A stretch of 64,000 bases of DNA. Source: Pseudomonas lopnurensis. Lineage in GTDB: Bacteria; Pseudomonadota; Gammaproteobacteria; Pseudomonadales; Pseudomonadaceae. A program made the position numbers and the translations under genes. Positions 17,901 through 26,289 of the stretch are shown piece by piece (within the stretch, counting starts at the first letter, position 1; each line of letters starts with the position of its first letter). The notes under the pieces are model-generated. The model was not told the DNA's origin. It ran no database searches and saw only the letters and a list, made by a program, of their open reading frames with translations. The stretch lies in assembly GCF_015070855.1 (NCBI RefSeq), contig NZ_JADDIX010000024.1:24409-88408 (forward strand). The letters run 5' to 3'.

Positions 17901-18532
17901 AGGGCGCCGTCGATGACTTGCTGTTTACTGCTGGCATCGCTCAAGCGGGCGGTGAAGCGAAACATGCATTCGATCAGCCGATTGCTTTGCATGACTTCGT
18001 CATGTTTGCTCTGCAGCTGTTGATTCAGCCGGATACCCTGTTCGTAGGTCGAAATCAGCAGATCGAAGATCTGCTGGCGGTCTGCCGTGATGAAATGCCG
18101 TTCCCCCTCCAGCATGATCTCGACACCCATCTGCATGCGCCCATGGGAGCGCAGTTCCAGATTGATGAGAAAGTAGCGAATGCGTGAAAGCAGGTATTTC
18201 TCGTCGTAGGGCTTGACGATGAAATTATCGGCGCCGGCTGACAAGCCATGCACCACGTCCCGTGCGTCGCTCAGGCGGGTGACCAGAATTACCGGAATGT
18301 AAGCGGTATGCGGCGCATCCTTCAGCCGTCGGCAAAGCTCGTAGCCGTCCATCTCCGGCATGAGGATGTCGCTGATCACCAGGGTTGGATGTTTTTCCGC
18401 GACCATCGCCAAGGCTTCTACGCCGTTACATGCGACGCGTACCTGGCAACCGGATGCTTCGAGCAGGAGTTGCAACTCAAGGGCTTGGGTCGGGCTGTCT
18501 TCGACAACCAGGATGTCAGCGTTGTTGAGCAT
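14939..18532 (-). CDS. REC-GAF-PAS-LOV-like-GGDEF-EAL-REC output protein of the Wsp-like operon
   Basis: The 1197-residue product begins with a complete receiver (VVEDSP, SDILMPEMDG, VKPYDEKY). A GAF-like region at about residues 190-345 is rich in Cys (GCGSTCACV). Then come a PAS domain and a LOV-like PAS with GKNCRILQ near residue 536. GGDEF near residue 697 is intact with an RxxD site (RDID). EAL near residue 824 keeps the catalytic residues (EALVRW, DDFGTGYSS, AEGVE). A second receiver from about residue 1055 has TDLQLPQVSG and TKPWEADDLR. It starts two bases after the cheB-like stop, so it takes the place that wspR, a simple receiver-GGDEF cyclase, holds in the classical operon. It could both make and break cyclic di-GMP, with phosphorylation at either end. 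Confidence 0.88.
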   Translation of the reverse strand: MLNNADILVVEDSPTQALELQLLLEASGCQVRVACNGVEALAMVAEKHPTLVISDILMPEMDGYELCRRLKDAPHTAYIPVILVTRLSDARDVVHGLSAGADNFIVKPYDEKYLLSRIRYFLINLELRSHGRMQMGVEIMLEGERHFITADRQQIFDLLISTYEQGIRLNQQLQSKHDEVMQSNRLIECMFRFTARLSDASSKQQVIDGALQQILTFPGAGGAWLLLKNNAQPDQPPILAGALGPGLEQLGERLNGCGSTCACVSAWQRGGLTEPTDIPCCVLLDGHHPTTSAHTSIPLLLGDRTIGVFNVLQEQGQSWSDEALSALTSIGQQLAMALGRARLLESMEQEIQLRTQELLRSESLLRSVVDDLPVGVLVTDSDGKMLLSNPESGRIWNSNEPLQTADPTCFQGAWAETGQRIEDADWPLIQALRQGTTLRNQVLDIQTFDGAGKTIVATAMPFDDRRNNPQGAIAILQDISEQRQRDLEMRMLTQAVDVSVNAVIITDNKQPDQPIIYVNPAFIQLTGYSRDEVMGKNCRILQGKYQDQPELANIRRALVGKQRGSATLLNCRKDGSQFWNKLSIAPVINDREEVTHYVGILHDITEAKRYREELEHQANHDGLTGLANRNLLRDRLQLAIAFASHSQQAFTVVFIDLDRFKVINDSLGHGAGDHLLKLIGERLRHGTRDIDTVARLGGDEFVIVYGDGGASSELIGWLEQLKSSIAEPLVLDGQEVVISASIGFCCYPENGSDADTLLRNADTAMYRAKQQGRNRVCAFTPEMNEHIQKRLRLEQDIRHALQQRQFRVVYQPQLDLASGRLCGFEALVRWQRDCQTIAPYEFIPLAEETGQIVAIDFHVLDSVCQQLQLWFDTLRGMCVAVNVSAITLMEPSFIDRVTSTLDRYQLSPSLLKLEVTESILMSNTDQALVKMNALSALGIRFSIDDFGTGYSSLGYLKRFPFSQLKIDRSFVDDVHLNPDAAALVRSMISIGHDLGIKVIAEGVETLEQLSFLHRAGCDEVQGYYYSQPLPPEDCLKFLTHNLKQRLPANIVDKQERYLLVVDNEQSILNALKRELRLENYQFLAASSPQEALAFLATHPVDVVLTDLQLPQVSGVELLGKIRSLHPDVVRIVLSASTEVSSILKAVNEGVIYRFITKPWEADDLRAQIRDAFQQRDLLRQNMRMRNQLARTDTPIPM

Positions 18533-18534
18533 GA

Positions 18535-19590
18535 CTAGCGTCCTTGCCTGGGTCGGTTGTCATTCAGGTATTGCCTCGCAAGTGTATTGAGCATGTCGGC
18601 AATCTGTTCGGCAGGCAGCACTTCGCATGCTGCGTGCATGTCAATGGCCGTCCGAGGCATCGAGTCGATAACCGCATCGCTTGGCTGCTGGACCAGCGTC
18701 AGCGCGCCGTGGTTCTTGAGGTCGAGCAGTCCCGAGGCGCCGTCACGGCCCATGCCGGAGAGCTGGATACCAATAGCCGATTGGCCTAACGCTTTTGCCA
18801 TGGAGTGAAACAGATGATCGGCGGAAGGGCAGATCAGTTGCTCTGGGCGGCAGGACTCAAGCTGCACATGGTTCCTGCATGTCACGCCGATCGAGCAATC
18901 ATCGGGGGCCAGATAAAGCACGCCCTGCTCGAGCGATTGGTTGGCTTCGGCGACCTTCACCGGAATGGGAGCTATACGCTCCAGCCACTCCCGGAAGCTG
19001 TCGATGAATCCCGCGGCGATGTGCTGCACCAGCAATATCGGCCAGGGTTGCGCAGGATTTAGCCGCTGCAACAGGGTTTTCAACGCCGCCGGTCCGCCGG
19101 CCGAGGCAGCGATGCCGACGATTTTCGGTATGTCGGTCGATTCCGGCGCCGGCCGTTTCGATACCGTCGACGGCATGCGATCCGCTGTGCTGCTACGCCT
19201 GACGATCTTGACCTGTGACATGACGCGCAGCGTCCTCAGCAGCTCATCGACGCGCTGATCGAAATCCGGTGCCTCCGGCCCGGCTGGCTTCTGTATCACG
19301 GCTAACGCGCCGGCCTCCAGAGCGCGTATGGCCGCGTCGGCAACCTGGGCACTGGCGGTCAGCACTACCACGGGCAAGGCATGCTTCTGAAGAATCCGAG
19401 CGGTTGTCGCATAGCCGTCCATGCCCGGCATGTTCACGTCCATGGTGACGATGTCCGGCGTATAGCTATCCAGAATGTCCAGAGCCTGCTCGCCGCTTTC
19501 GGCGATACGGGAATCAATCCCAGCGCTTTCGAGAATGGCGCAGAGCAGCATGCACGCTACAGGGGAATCATCAACGACCAATACCCGCAT
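18535..19590 (-). CDS. CheB-like protein-glutamate methylesterase (WspF-like)
   Basis: The 351-residue protein has a receiver (VVDDSP, phosphoacceptor Asp51 in TMDVNMPGMDG, Lys in IQKPAG) joined to a CheB methylesterase domain. The catalytic triad is visible: Ser163 in AASAGGP, His190 in LVQHI and Asp283 in SGMGRDGA. It removes methyl groups from the chemoreceptor glutamates and so resets signalling. In Wsp systems loss of this protein locks the pathway on and raises cyclic di-GMP. It lies 15 bases after the CheA-like gene and two bases before the output gene, within one operon. Confidence 0.92.
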   Translation of the reverse strand: MRVLVVDDSPVACMLLCAILESAGIDSRIAESGEQALDILDSYTPDIVTMDVNMPGMDGYATTARILQKHALPVVVLTASAQVADAAIRALEAGALAVIQKPAGPEAPDFDQRVDELLRTLRVMSQVKIVRRSSTADRMPSTVSKRPAPESTDIPKIVGIAASAGGPAALKTLLQRLNPAQPWPILLVQHIAAGFIDSFREWLERIAPIPVKVAEANQSLEQGVLYLAPDDCSIGVTCRNHVQLESCRPEQLICPSADHLFHSMAKALGQSAIGIQLSGMGRDGASGLLDLKNHGALTLVQQPSDAVIDSMPRTAIDMHAACEVLPAEQIADMLNTLARQYLNDNRPRQGR

Positions 19591-19605
19591 CAGCGAAAAC
19601 CTCGA

Positions 19606-21804
19606 TTAAATCAAACGGCGAATGGCGTCCAGCAGGTTGTCCTGCGCGAAACCGCTTTTCACCAGGTAGGCATTTGCACCAGCCTCCAGCCCTTTCGCCC
19701 GATCCTCCGGCGACTCCAGAGCCGTCACCAGAATCACCGGCAGCTGGGCGAGCTCGCGGTCGGCGCGAATTCGATCGGTCAGGGTGAAGCCATCCATACG
19801 GGGCATCTCCACATCGGAAACCAGCAGATCGTATTGCTCCTGTTTCAGCGCGCTCCATGCCTCCAGGCCGTCGTTGGCCGTGGCCACCTGATAGCCGGCG
19901 GCCTCGAGGATTGCCTTCAGCAGCCCTCGCGAAGTGAACGAGTCCTCGGCAATCAGCAGCCGCTGGGCTCGCGTCGTAGAGCCTTCTCTTTCCTGCCTGG
20001 ACAGGGAGCTGACGTTCGTCGCCAGGGCACTCTGGAACAGGTCGGCAGGCTCGAGAATGGGCACCAGTCGGCCATCGCCCAGCACGCTGGCCCCCATCAG
20101 GTTGCGCACCTTCTGCAACTGCAGCCCCAGGCTCTTGACCGTTATTTCCTGATCGCCGAGCAATTCGTCCACGAGCAGTACGAAGCGCTCGCCGCGCACT
20201 TGCAGCAACAGCAGCGTCAGCTCGCCGGCATCCGGCTCGACGCTGTCGAGGCCGAGGATGTCGGCCAGGGGCCAGACGGGAAGCACGCGTTCTTCCCACA
20301 CCAGAGAAGGCCGGTTCTCCAGCATGCGGACAGCGCTCGGAGGCAGGCGCAGGCAGCGCTCGACCGCCAGTGCCGGTATGGCGAAGAGGCGTTCGGCATT
20401 GCGCACGATGACGGCACGGAAGGCGGACAGGGTCAGCGGCAGGTACAAGCGGAACCAGGTTCCGCGGCCGGGAGGCGACTCCAGCTCGACATGGCCGCCG
20501 ATGCGCTCGACGGCATCCTGGACGATGGCCATGCCCAATCCACGTCCGGACAGGTCGGTGATCATCGCGGCGGTCGACAGGCCGGAGGCGAACACCAGCT
20601 TCTGGGCTTCGCTGTCGTTCAGTTGGGCCGCTTCCGCCTCGTCCAGCAAGCCGGCGCCGATGGCCCTCGCTTTCAACTGCGGGATGTCGATGCCGCTGCC
20701 GTCATCGCGCACGCTCAGCAGAAACCAGCCGGCCGACTCCTGCTGCAATTCGATCTGCAATTGCCCAACGGGCGGTTTGCCGAAGGCTTCGCGCTGATCG
20801 GGCACCTCGAATCCATGATCGATGGCATTGCGCAGCAGATGCGTCAGCGGGGTGCGCAGTTCGTCGAGAATACGCTTGTCCACCTGCAGGTTGGCACAGT
20901 GCATTTGCAGTTCCACGCGCTTGCCGGCTTGCCTGGCGAGGTCCTGTACCATGGCCGGAACGCCTTCGACCAGCGTGCCGACGGGCAGCAGCAACACAGC
21001 CAGCATGTCTTCGGCATGCGCATCGGATAGCTGCGACATGCCCTGGGCCAGGTGCCTGCCTGACTTGTCGAGATTGATCGCCTCGAAATGCAGCCGATCG
21101 AATTGTTCCTGGCTCCAATCCAGGTAATCGAACAGGCTTTTCAGCGTGTCCCGGTTCTGTATCGGCAGGCTTTCCAGCTCATCGCGCAGCTGTTTCCAGC
21201 CATGCTGGCCGACGAATTTCCTGTTGCGCTGCGCATCGAAGGCCAGCGCATGCTCGTGCAAGCCCTGCGCCAGGGCCTGGGCTTCGAGCTTGTGCTGGAG
21301 CAGTGCTTCGCCATGAAACAGCAGAGCATCCAGATTCTTCGCCGACACCCTGACCATGCTCGAGTCGGTTGCTTGTTGCGTTCGCACAGGTGCCGTCTCT
21401 TTCAACCGCACCGTCTCGCCACGGCCGGCAGCTTCCAGCATCTCGGCGAGTTGCTGGAGTTCTTCGGTTTCCACTGGCTGGGCAGCGCTCAGCTTCTGTA
21501 CGGCACTCAGGGCTTGTCGGCAAAGCTCGATGGACGTGGCGCTCAGTTGCAACCTTTCGTTGCGCACAGCGCCGAGCAGGGTTTCCCAGGCATGGCAGAG
21601 CTGCTCGAGCGGCTGCAGTCCGACGGCCCGGGCCGCTCCTTTGAGGCTGTGAACTTCGCGAAATACCGACTCGATCGACGCCTGATCGGCCGCGGCCTCG
21701 TGCCAGTCGGCCAGCCCGTCGGCCAGCACGATCAGCCGCTCGCGTGCTTCGATGCGAAAGCTTTCCAGCAGGCGTTGCTGCAGCGCAGCGCGATCCAGGC
21801 TCAT
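19606..21804 (-). CDS. CheA-receiver hybrid histidine kinase (WspE-like)
   Basis: The 732-residue kinase has an N-terminal Hpt domain with phosphoacceptor His52 (REVHSLKGAA), a central helical region, and a CheA-type ATPase domain (LLRNAIDHGFE, VRDDGSGID, SGRGLGMAIV). A CheW-like regulatory domain occupies about residues 465-600. The C-terminal receiver has AEDSFTS, SDVEMPRMDG and VKSG. The fused receiver is typical of WspE-type kinases of alternative-function chemosensory systems, not of flagellar CheA. It should phosphorylate the CheB-like protein and the GGDEF-EAL output, and may use its own receiver as a phosphate sink. It sits directly downstream of the chemoreceptor gene. Confidence 0.92.
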   Translation of the reverse strand: MSLDRAALQQRLLESFRIEARERLIVLADGLADWHEAAADQASIESVFREVHSLKGAARAVGLQPLEQLCHAWETLLGAVRNERLQLSATSIELCRQALSAVQKLSAAQPVETEELQQLAEMLEAAGRGETVRLKETAPVRTQQATDSSMVRVSAKNLDALLFHGEALLQHKLEAQALAQGLHEHALAFDAQRNRKFVGQHGWKQLRDELESLPIQNRDTLKSLFDYLDWSQEQFDRLHFEAINLDKSGRHLAQGMSQLSDAHAEDMLAVLLLPVGTLVEGVPAMVQDLARQAGKRVELQMHCANLQVDKRILDELRTPLTHLLRNAIDHGFEVPDQREAFGKPPVGQLQIELQQESAGWFLLSVRDDGSGIDIPQLKARAIGAGLLDEAEAAQLNDSEAQKLVFASGLSTAAMITDLSGRGLGMAIVQDAVERIGGHVELESPPGRGTWFRLYLPLTLSAFRAVIVRNAERLFAIPALAVERCLRLPPSAVRMLENRPSLVWEERVLPVWPLADILGLDSVEPDAGELTLLLLQVRGERFVLLVDELLGDQEITVKSLGLQLQKVRNLMGASVLGDGRLVPILEPADLFQSALATNVSSLSRQEREGSTTRAQRLLIAEDSFTSRGLLKAILEAAGYQVATANDGLEAWSALKQEQYDLLVSDVEMPRMDGFTLTDRIRADRELAQLPVILVTALESPEDRAKGLEAGANAYLVKSGFAQDNLLDAIRRLI

Positions 21805-21810
21805 GATCGG

Positions 21811-23445
21811 TCAGAGCCGAAAACGGCTGGTCAAAGCCTTGAGTTTGAGACCCACTTCATGCAGGTTGCGAGCTGCCAGGTCCACCTGGCGGGTGCCGGC
21901 CACGTTGTCCTGGCTGGCCTGGTTGATGTATTCCATCGCGCTGGCGATCTGATCCATGCCTACCATCTGCTGCTGGCTGGTGGCCGCGATCTGCTGGGCG
22001 ACGTCGCTCGACTCCTCGATGCTGACGCTCAGCGTACGGATCGATTCACCGCTGACTCTGGCCCGTTCGTAGCCGATCTCCACCGCCTTGCTGCCTTGTT
22101 CGGCCAGCAAAATCGCCTTGGTCGTGGCTTTCTGGATGTCGCCGAGTATGCCGCGTACCTGTGCCGTGGCCTGCTTGGACTGATCGGCCAGCGCCTTGAC
22201 CTCTTGTGCGACCACCGAAAAGCCCTTGCCCGCTTCGCCCGCCTTGACGGCTTCGATCGAGGCGTTGACGCCCAGCAGGTTCGATTGCTCGGCCAGGTCG
22301 CCTACCGTCGCGACGATCTCGCCGATGGCCTGGGTCTGATCCCCGAGGCGCATGATGCTTTCGGCCACCGCCTGCATCTGTTCGCGAATTTGCTGCATGC
22401 CCTTGAGGGCTTCGTCCACCGCCTGGAAACCGCCCTGGGCCACCTGCCTGGTGCGCTCGGCGCTTTCGGTCACCGTCTTGGATTTGTCGCTGGCGAGCAT
22501 CGCGGTCTGTTTGACTTCCTCGACCGTGGTCACGATTTCGCTGACCGCGGTCGCCGTTTCCTGGGTGCTGGAAGCCGACTGGCTGGTGGCTGCGAGAATC
22601 TCCTCGCTGGAGCTGGCCAGCACCGAGATGCCTTCATCGATTTCCTGCACCATGTCGCGCAGGTAGTGACTCATGTCGGCGAATGCCTGGGCGAGGCTGC
22701 CGACCTCGTCCTGGCGCTTGCTGGTTGCGACCGACTGCGGGATCTCGCCGCGCCCGATCTGTTCGGCAAGGCGCGTGAGCGCTGCCAGCGGTTTCGCGAT
22801 ATGCCGGCTCAGCAACCAGGCCAGCAGCGCGCCGAGACCCACCAGTAACAGACAGAGCCCAAAGATCTTTTGCTGGGTACTCTCCAGTTCCTGGCGTGAC
22901 GCCGCGAGCGCTTCGGCGATGCGCTGATCCGTCAGTTGGGTAAGCTGCATGCCATGTTCGTTGATGCGCTGGAGCCGCTCGGCTTGCTCGTCAGCCTGCC
23001 AGCGGACCGCGGTCTCCACCTCGCCATTGCGAAGCATCTGCAACTGCTGGGCGCGAGCCTCGACCACCTCGCTGCGAAGCCTGTCTATCTGGTCGATGAT
23101 TCGACCGGTTTCCGTGTCTTTGGCGGCACTGGCCTGTAACTCTTGAAGAATCCGGTCATTGGCTTCGCTGCCACGGCGAACTTCCTGTTCGAGGCTGGCC
23201 AGGTCGGCACCTGCCGCGTCATTGGCGGTCTGCAGGACCACGGCGCGCATTTGCTCGAGATTGATGCGCAATTGGCCCACTTGGGTGACCAGCTCATAGT
23301 TGCGCTGGAACTGTCGCTCCTCGGCTGCCTGCAGATCGACGAAGCGTTGCAGGGTGCCGAACAGCAGACCGCCGAAACCGAGAATCAACACGGCGAACGC
23401 GATCACCAATTTATTACCGATGCTGAACCGCAACAGGTTCCCCAT
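21811..23445 (-). CDS. Methyl-accepting chemoreceptor (WspA-like)
   Basis: The 544-residue receptor has TM1 at about residues 12-32, a mostly helical periplasmic domain of about 160 residues, and TM2 near residues 190-212 (FGLCLLLVGLGALLAWLL). HAMP and a long signalling coiled coil follow. The hairpin tip reads LAEQSNLLGVNASIEAV and then GEAGKGFSVVAQEVKALA. The EQSNLL tip with NASIEA resembles the WspA type and differs from most chemotaxis receptors, which have QTNLLALNAAIEAAR. It is expected to detect a surface or envelope cue and activate the CheA-like kinase. It precedes the kinase gene by six bases. In the classical wsp operon the receptor gene is first; here it is fourth. Confidence 0.9.
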   Translation of the reverse strand: MGNLLRFSIGNKLVIAFAVLILGFGGLLFGTLQRFVDLQAAEERQFQRNYELVTQVGQLRINLEQMRAVVLQTANDAAGADLASLEQEVRRGSEANDRILQELQASAAKDTETGRIIDQIDRLRSEVVEARAQQLQMLRNGEVETAVRWQADEQAERLQRINEHGMQLTQLTDQRIAEALAASRQELESTQQKIFGLCLLLVGLGALLAWLLSRHIAKPLAALTRLAEQIGRGEIPQSVATSKRQDEVGSLAQAFADMSHYLRDMVQEIDEGISVLASSSEEILAATSQSASSTQETATAVSEIVTTVEEVKQTAMLASDKSKTVTESAERTRQVAQGGFQAVDEALKGMQQIREQMQAVAESIMRLGDQTQAIGEIVATVGDLAEQSNLLGVNASIEAVKAGEAGKGFSVVAQEVKALADQSKQATAQVRGILGDIQKATTKAILLAEQGSKAVEIGYERARVSGESIRTLSVSIEESSDVAQQIAATSQQQMVGMDQIASAMEYINQASQDNVAGTRQVDLAARNLHEVGLKLKALTSRFRL

Positions 23446-23463
23446 GCCATTTGTCTCCGCTTT

Positions 23464-24066
23464 TTAATTGTTGATGCGCATCGAGGGGTCGCTCAGCAGC
23501 CGGGCGCCGTCCAGTACCGTCCATTGGTCCGGCGTGACACCGAGCAGATAGGCTGCACGAATGCCCGAAAGATTCGCCACTTCGGCCTGCAGGCTGCTGC
23601 GATGGATCTGTCTGATGCCCAGCACGCGATCGACCAGCACCCCGAATTCCATTCCGAAACCGTGCAGGATTGCCAGAAAGTTCTTGTCGGATAATCCGCT
23701 CATCGGCAGCTCGAGAAGCACACGCAAATCCAGTACCGAGACGATGCGCCCGCGCACGTTGACGATGCCCAGCACATGGCGTGGCGTGCCGGGCAGGGGG
23801 GTGTACTGGGAGAGCAGCATCACCAATGCCACATGCTCGCTTTCCACCGCGTAGGTTTCACCGCTGAGGCTGAAAGTGAGCACTTCGATCCAGTCGTCTG
23901 ATTGCGTCGCTTCCGGCGTCGCCGCCCATTGGCGAGTGCGCTGGCGTAACCGCTCATCGCGCTCTTCAGCGCCGGGGGCAAAGTCAGCGGTCAGACGCCT
24001 GCCGAACTCGGCCAGCCTGGCATTGACTTGCTCCCAGCGCTGATTGTCGTGCATCGAATCGGTCAT
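23464..24066 (-). CDS. CheW-like coupling protein (WspD-like)
   Basis: The 200-residue protein has a polar, charged leader of about 55 residues and then a CheW domain (VLTFSLSGETYAV, VRGRIVSVLDLR, GVLVDRVLGIRQI). It should link the chemoreceptor to the CheA-like kinase. Its start overlaps the CheR-like stop by four bases (24063-24066), so the two are probably co-translated. The long leader is more WspD-like than WspB-like, though these labels rest on length and gene order only. Confidence 0.88.
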   Translation of the reverse strand: MTDSMHDNQRWEQVNARLAEFGRRLTADFAPGAEERDERLRQRTRQWAATPEATQSDDWIEVLTFSLSGETYAVESEHVALVMLLSQYTPLPGTPRHVLGIVNVRGRIVSVLDLRVLLELPMSGLSDKNFLAILHGFGMEFGVLVDRVLGIRQIHRSSLQAEVANLSGIRAAYLLGVTPDQWTVLDGARLLSDPSMRINN

Positions 24067-25601
24067 TCGGTTCCCTCATCCTGTAGCTGCTCACAGAGGC
24101 GCAGCAACTGGGCAGCGCTCATGCCATCCGAATGCGGCACCAGATAATCGTCGTTCCGTTCGGTCAGCAATTGTCGACACACCTGCAGGGCCTTGCGGCT
24201 GGCCGGCATGCGCCGCTCGGCTTTGAACAGGCGGGCCTGGAGGAAGTAGGCAAGAATGAACCCGGGGTTCAGGTACAGCGCTTTCTGCAGCGCCTTCAGC
24301 GTGGCCTGGCTATTTCCGCACTGTTGCTCGAGCAGGGCCTGCAGCCAGTACGCCTCCGGTGAATTTACCCCTGTCGCCAAGGCCAGTTGCAAATATTCCC
24401 TGGCCGCTTCGATGTTCTGTTCATTGGCCCAGCTTCGGGCCACCAGCAAGCAAGCCCTATGGCGCAGAGCAGAGGCCAGATCGGCCGACTCCAGGTAGCT
24501 CCGCAAGGCTTCTCGCGCCGTTCGGGGCTGGCCCGCTGCCAATGCCTGCTCCGCCAGGGCCAATGGATCCGCAGGCTTGCTGCCAGCCCGATCCTCGAGG
24601 TTTTCCCGGGGCACGGGGATGGCGGCTTTCGGTTGCAACGTTCGCGCGGACACAGGCCGTCGTGGCGCAGGGGGCGCCACAGCGTTGAGCCTGGATGTCG
24701 TTCGCGGTTGCGCTATGCGAGAGCGCTGAGCGACAGTCGCGGCTTGCTTGGACAGGGCATAGTTGCTTCCCGCAAGACGGCCATTGAGTCCCGCTTGAGT
24801 CGCTATGCCAGCCTCGACGGACGTCAGCATCAGCAGACCGTCCTGGTCCATCCCCGCGAGCAACCGCCGCAACGCGGAGCTGGCCCGCGCGGCCGAAAAA
24901 TACATCAGCACGTTACGGCAGAGCACCAGGTCGGCCCCCGGCATTGGACAGGCCTGCCGACCGTCGGCCAGGTTGAACCGGGCAAAGCGGATGCGCCCGC
25001 GCCAGGCGGCGCGCACGCGCCAGCGAGAGCCGTGCGGTTCGAAGTAACGCTGGCGATAGGCATCGTCATCCCCTCGAAAGGCGTTGCGTCCGTAGATGCC
25101 TGTCCTCGCCTGAGCGAGGAAGTCTTCACTGATATCCGTCCCGAGCAGTTCCACCGTCCAGCCATCTCTCTCTGCGCCCAGCAGGTCGTCGATGAGAAAC
25201 AACAGGCCATAGGCTTCTTCGCCGGTGCAGCAGGCCGCGCTCCATAAGCGCAAATGCCGTTGACCCTCACCGCGGCGACGTGCCAGCAGCGGTTTGAGGT
25301 GATGCTCAACCAACCAGTCGAAGGCGTCGGCATCGCGTCGGAAATAGGTTTCGCCCACCGAGAAGGCCGGTACCAGTGTCTGGATCCGATTCGCGTTCCA
25401 GTCGGCGAAGGCGAGCTCGGTCAGCCAGCTATCGACATCGGAATGCGCCCGCGCCTGAGCCAGGCCGGTCAGGCGTTTGATCAACTCTGCCTGGCGCGCG
25501 CCGGAGAAATCCATTCCCAGGTGCTGATGGACCTTGTGGCTCAGCGCATCCAGCAGACGTTGCGAGCGATGCAGCGAATTGCCGGTCTCAATCGTGGTCA
25601 T
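24063..25601 (-). CDS. CheR methyltransferase with C-terminal TPR (WspC-like)
   Basis: The 512-residue protein starts with a CheR N-terminal helical domain (MDFSGARQAELIKRL), followed by the S-adenosylmethionine-binding domain with WSAACCTGEEAYG and the catalytic region DLVLCRNVLMYF. After a proline/arginine-rich linker, TPR-like repeats fill the last 150 residues ([19 protein letters not shown]). CheR-TPR proteins methylate receptor glutamates, and WspC has this layout. I chose the ATG at 25601, which begins MTTIETG and overlaps the upstream CheW stop by 14 bases; a longer frame to 25676 would overlap that gene far more. Confidence 0.9.
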   Translation of the reverse strand: MTTIETGNSLHRSQRLLDALSHKVHQHLGMDFSGARQAELIKRLTGLAQARAHSDVDSWLTELAFADWNANRIQTLVPAFSVGETYFRRDADAFDWLVEHHLKPLLARRRGEGQRHLRLWSAACCTGEEAYGLLFLIDDLLGAERDGWTVELLGTDISEDFLAQARTGIYGRNAFRGDDDAYRQRYFEPHGSRWRVRAAWRGRIRFARFNLADGRQACPMPGADLVLCRNVLMYFSAARASSALRRLLAGMDQDGLLMLTSVEAGIATQAGLNGRLAGSNYALSKQAATVAQRSRIAQPRTTSRLNAVAPPAPRRPVSARTLQPKAAIPVPRENLEDRAGSKPADPLALAEQALAAGQPRTAREALRSYLESADLASALRHRACLLVARSWANEQNIEAAREYLQLALATGVNSPEAYWLQALLEQQCGNSQATLKALQKALYLNPGFILAYFLQARLFKAERRMPASRKALQVCRQLLTERNDDYLVPHSDGMSAAQLLRLCEQLQDEGTE

Positions 25602-26067
25602 CGAAGGCCCCGCCATGCTGAGCCATGGCACGGGCCAAGCACTCTTCATCTGTCGCAGAAAGCACTTTCTCGACATCCTGAATCAGCAGCATGCCATCCG
25701 CGGTGCGGACCACACCGCGCAGCAGGTCGGATGGGACGGTGGGGTCCGGCGCTGGAGAAAAGTCGGCCGCCTGGTATGAGCGCACGGGTTCAACCGCTTG
25801 AACTGCCAACAACAGCTCCCTGCGACTGCTCTTCAGCCAGATGAAGGGTTGCCATAACGATCGCTGTGGTGAAGCCCAGCCAAAGCGGCGGGCAAGATCG
25901 ACTACCGGTAGCAACTGACCGTGAACGTTCACAAGTCCGTGAACAGTATCGGGTGCTCCAGGCAAGGGGGTACTCAGCAATGCCGGGAGTACCTTCAATA
26001 CATCGTGGACAGGAACGGCTAGCTGATGCCCCGAGATGGCGAAGGGCAGCACTGAATATGTGTCCAT
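25588..26067 (-). CDS. CheW-like coupling protein (WspB-like), first gene of the operon
   Basis: The 159-residue product is a single CheW domain (PFAISGHQLAVPV, GLVNVHGQLLPVVDL, LLAVQAVEPVRSY) with a short acidic tail. It should bridge receptor and kinase. Two CheW proteins in one operon are normal for Wsp-type systems. It is the promoter-proximal gene; upstream on its strand are an A/T-rich stretch and a run of eight A residues, but I could not assign a firm promoter. The ATG at 26067 has only a weak AAGG close to it. Confidence 0.87.
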   Translation of the reverse strand: MDTYSVLPFAISGHQLAVPVHDVLKVLPALLSTPLPGAPDTVHGLVNVHGQLLPVVDLARRFGWASPQRSLWQPFIWLKSSRRELLLAVQAVEPVRSYQAADFSPAPDPTVPSDLLRGVVRTADGMLLIQDVEKVLSATDEECLARAMAQHGGAFDDHD

Positions 26068-26289
26068 AACCTTATAATTCCAAAGGTTTTTTTTGCTCTG
26101 ATGAACCCGGATATTGTGGGAGCTAAATACGCCCTCGGAATGAATTAGGCAAGGCTTTTTACGACACGGGCAAAAACGAAAACGATAGGGCTCAGGCGCC
26201 AGTCAGCCCCGGATTGAGCAACCGTTCATGAGGCTGGCCCAGAAACCCTGGCCATGCAAGTGCCAGCATGGTGAACCGCCCCCGATCCG

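Noticed and set aside
9974..18532. Calling the LOV-like domains true blue-light receptors
   Set aside because: The terminal glutamine needed for normal signalling is replaced in both, so only a cryptic or altered sensor can be claimed.
19381..22848. Two long plus-strand frames opposite the cheB, cheA and MCP genes
   Set aside because: No recognisable domains; the minus-strand genes have intact catalytic motifs and tight operon spacing.
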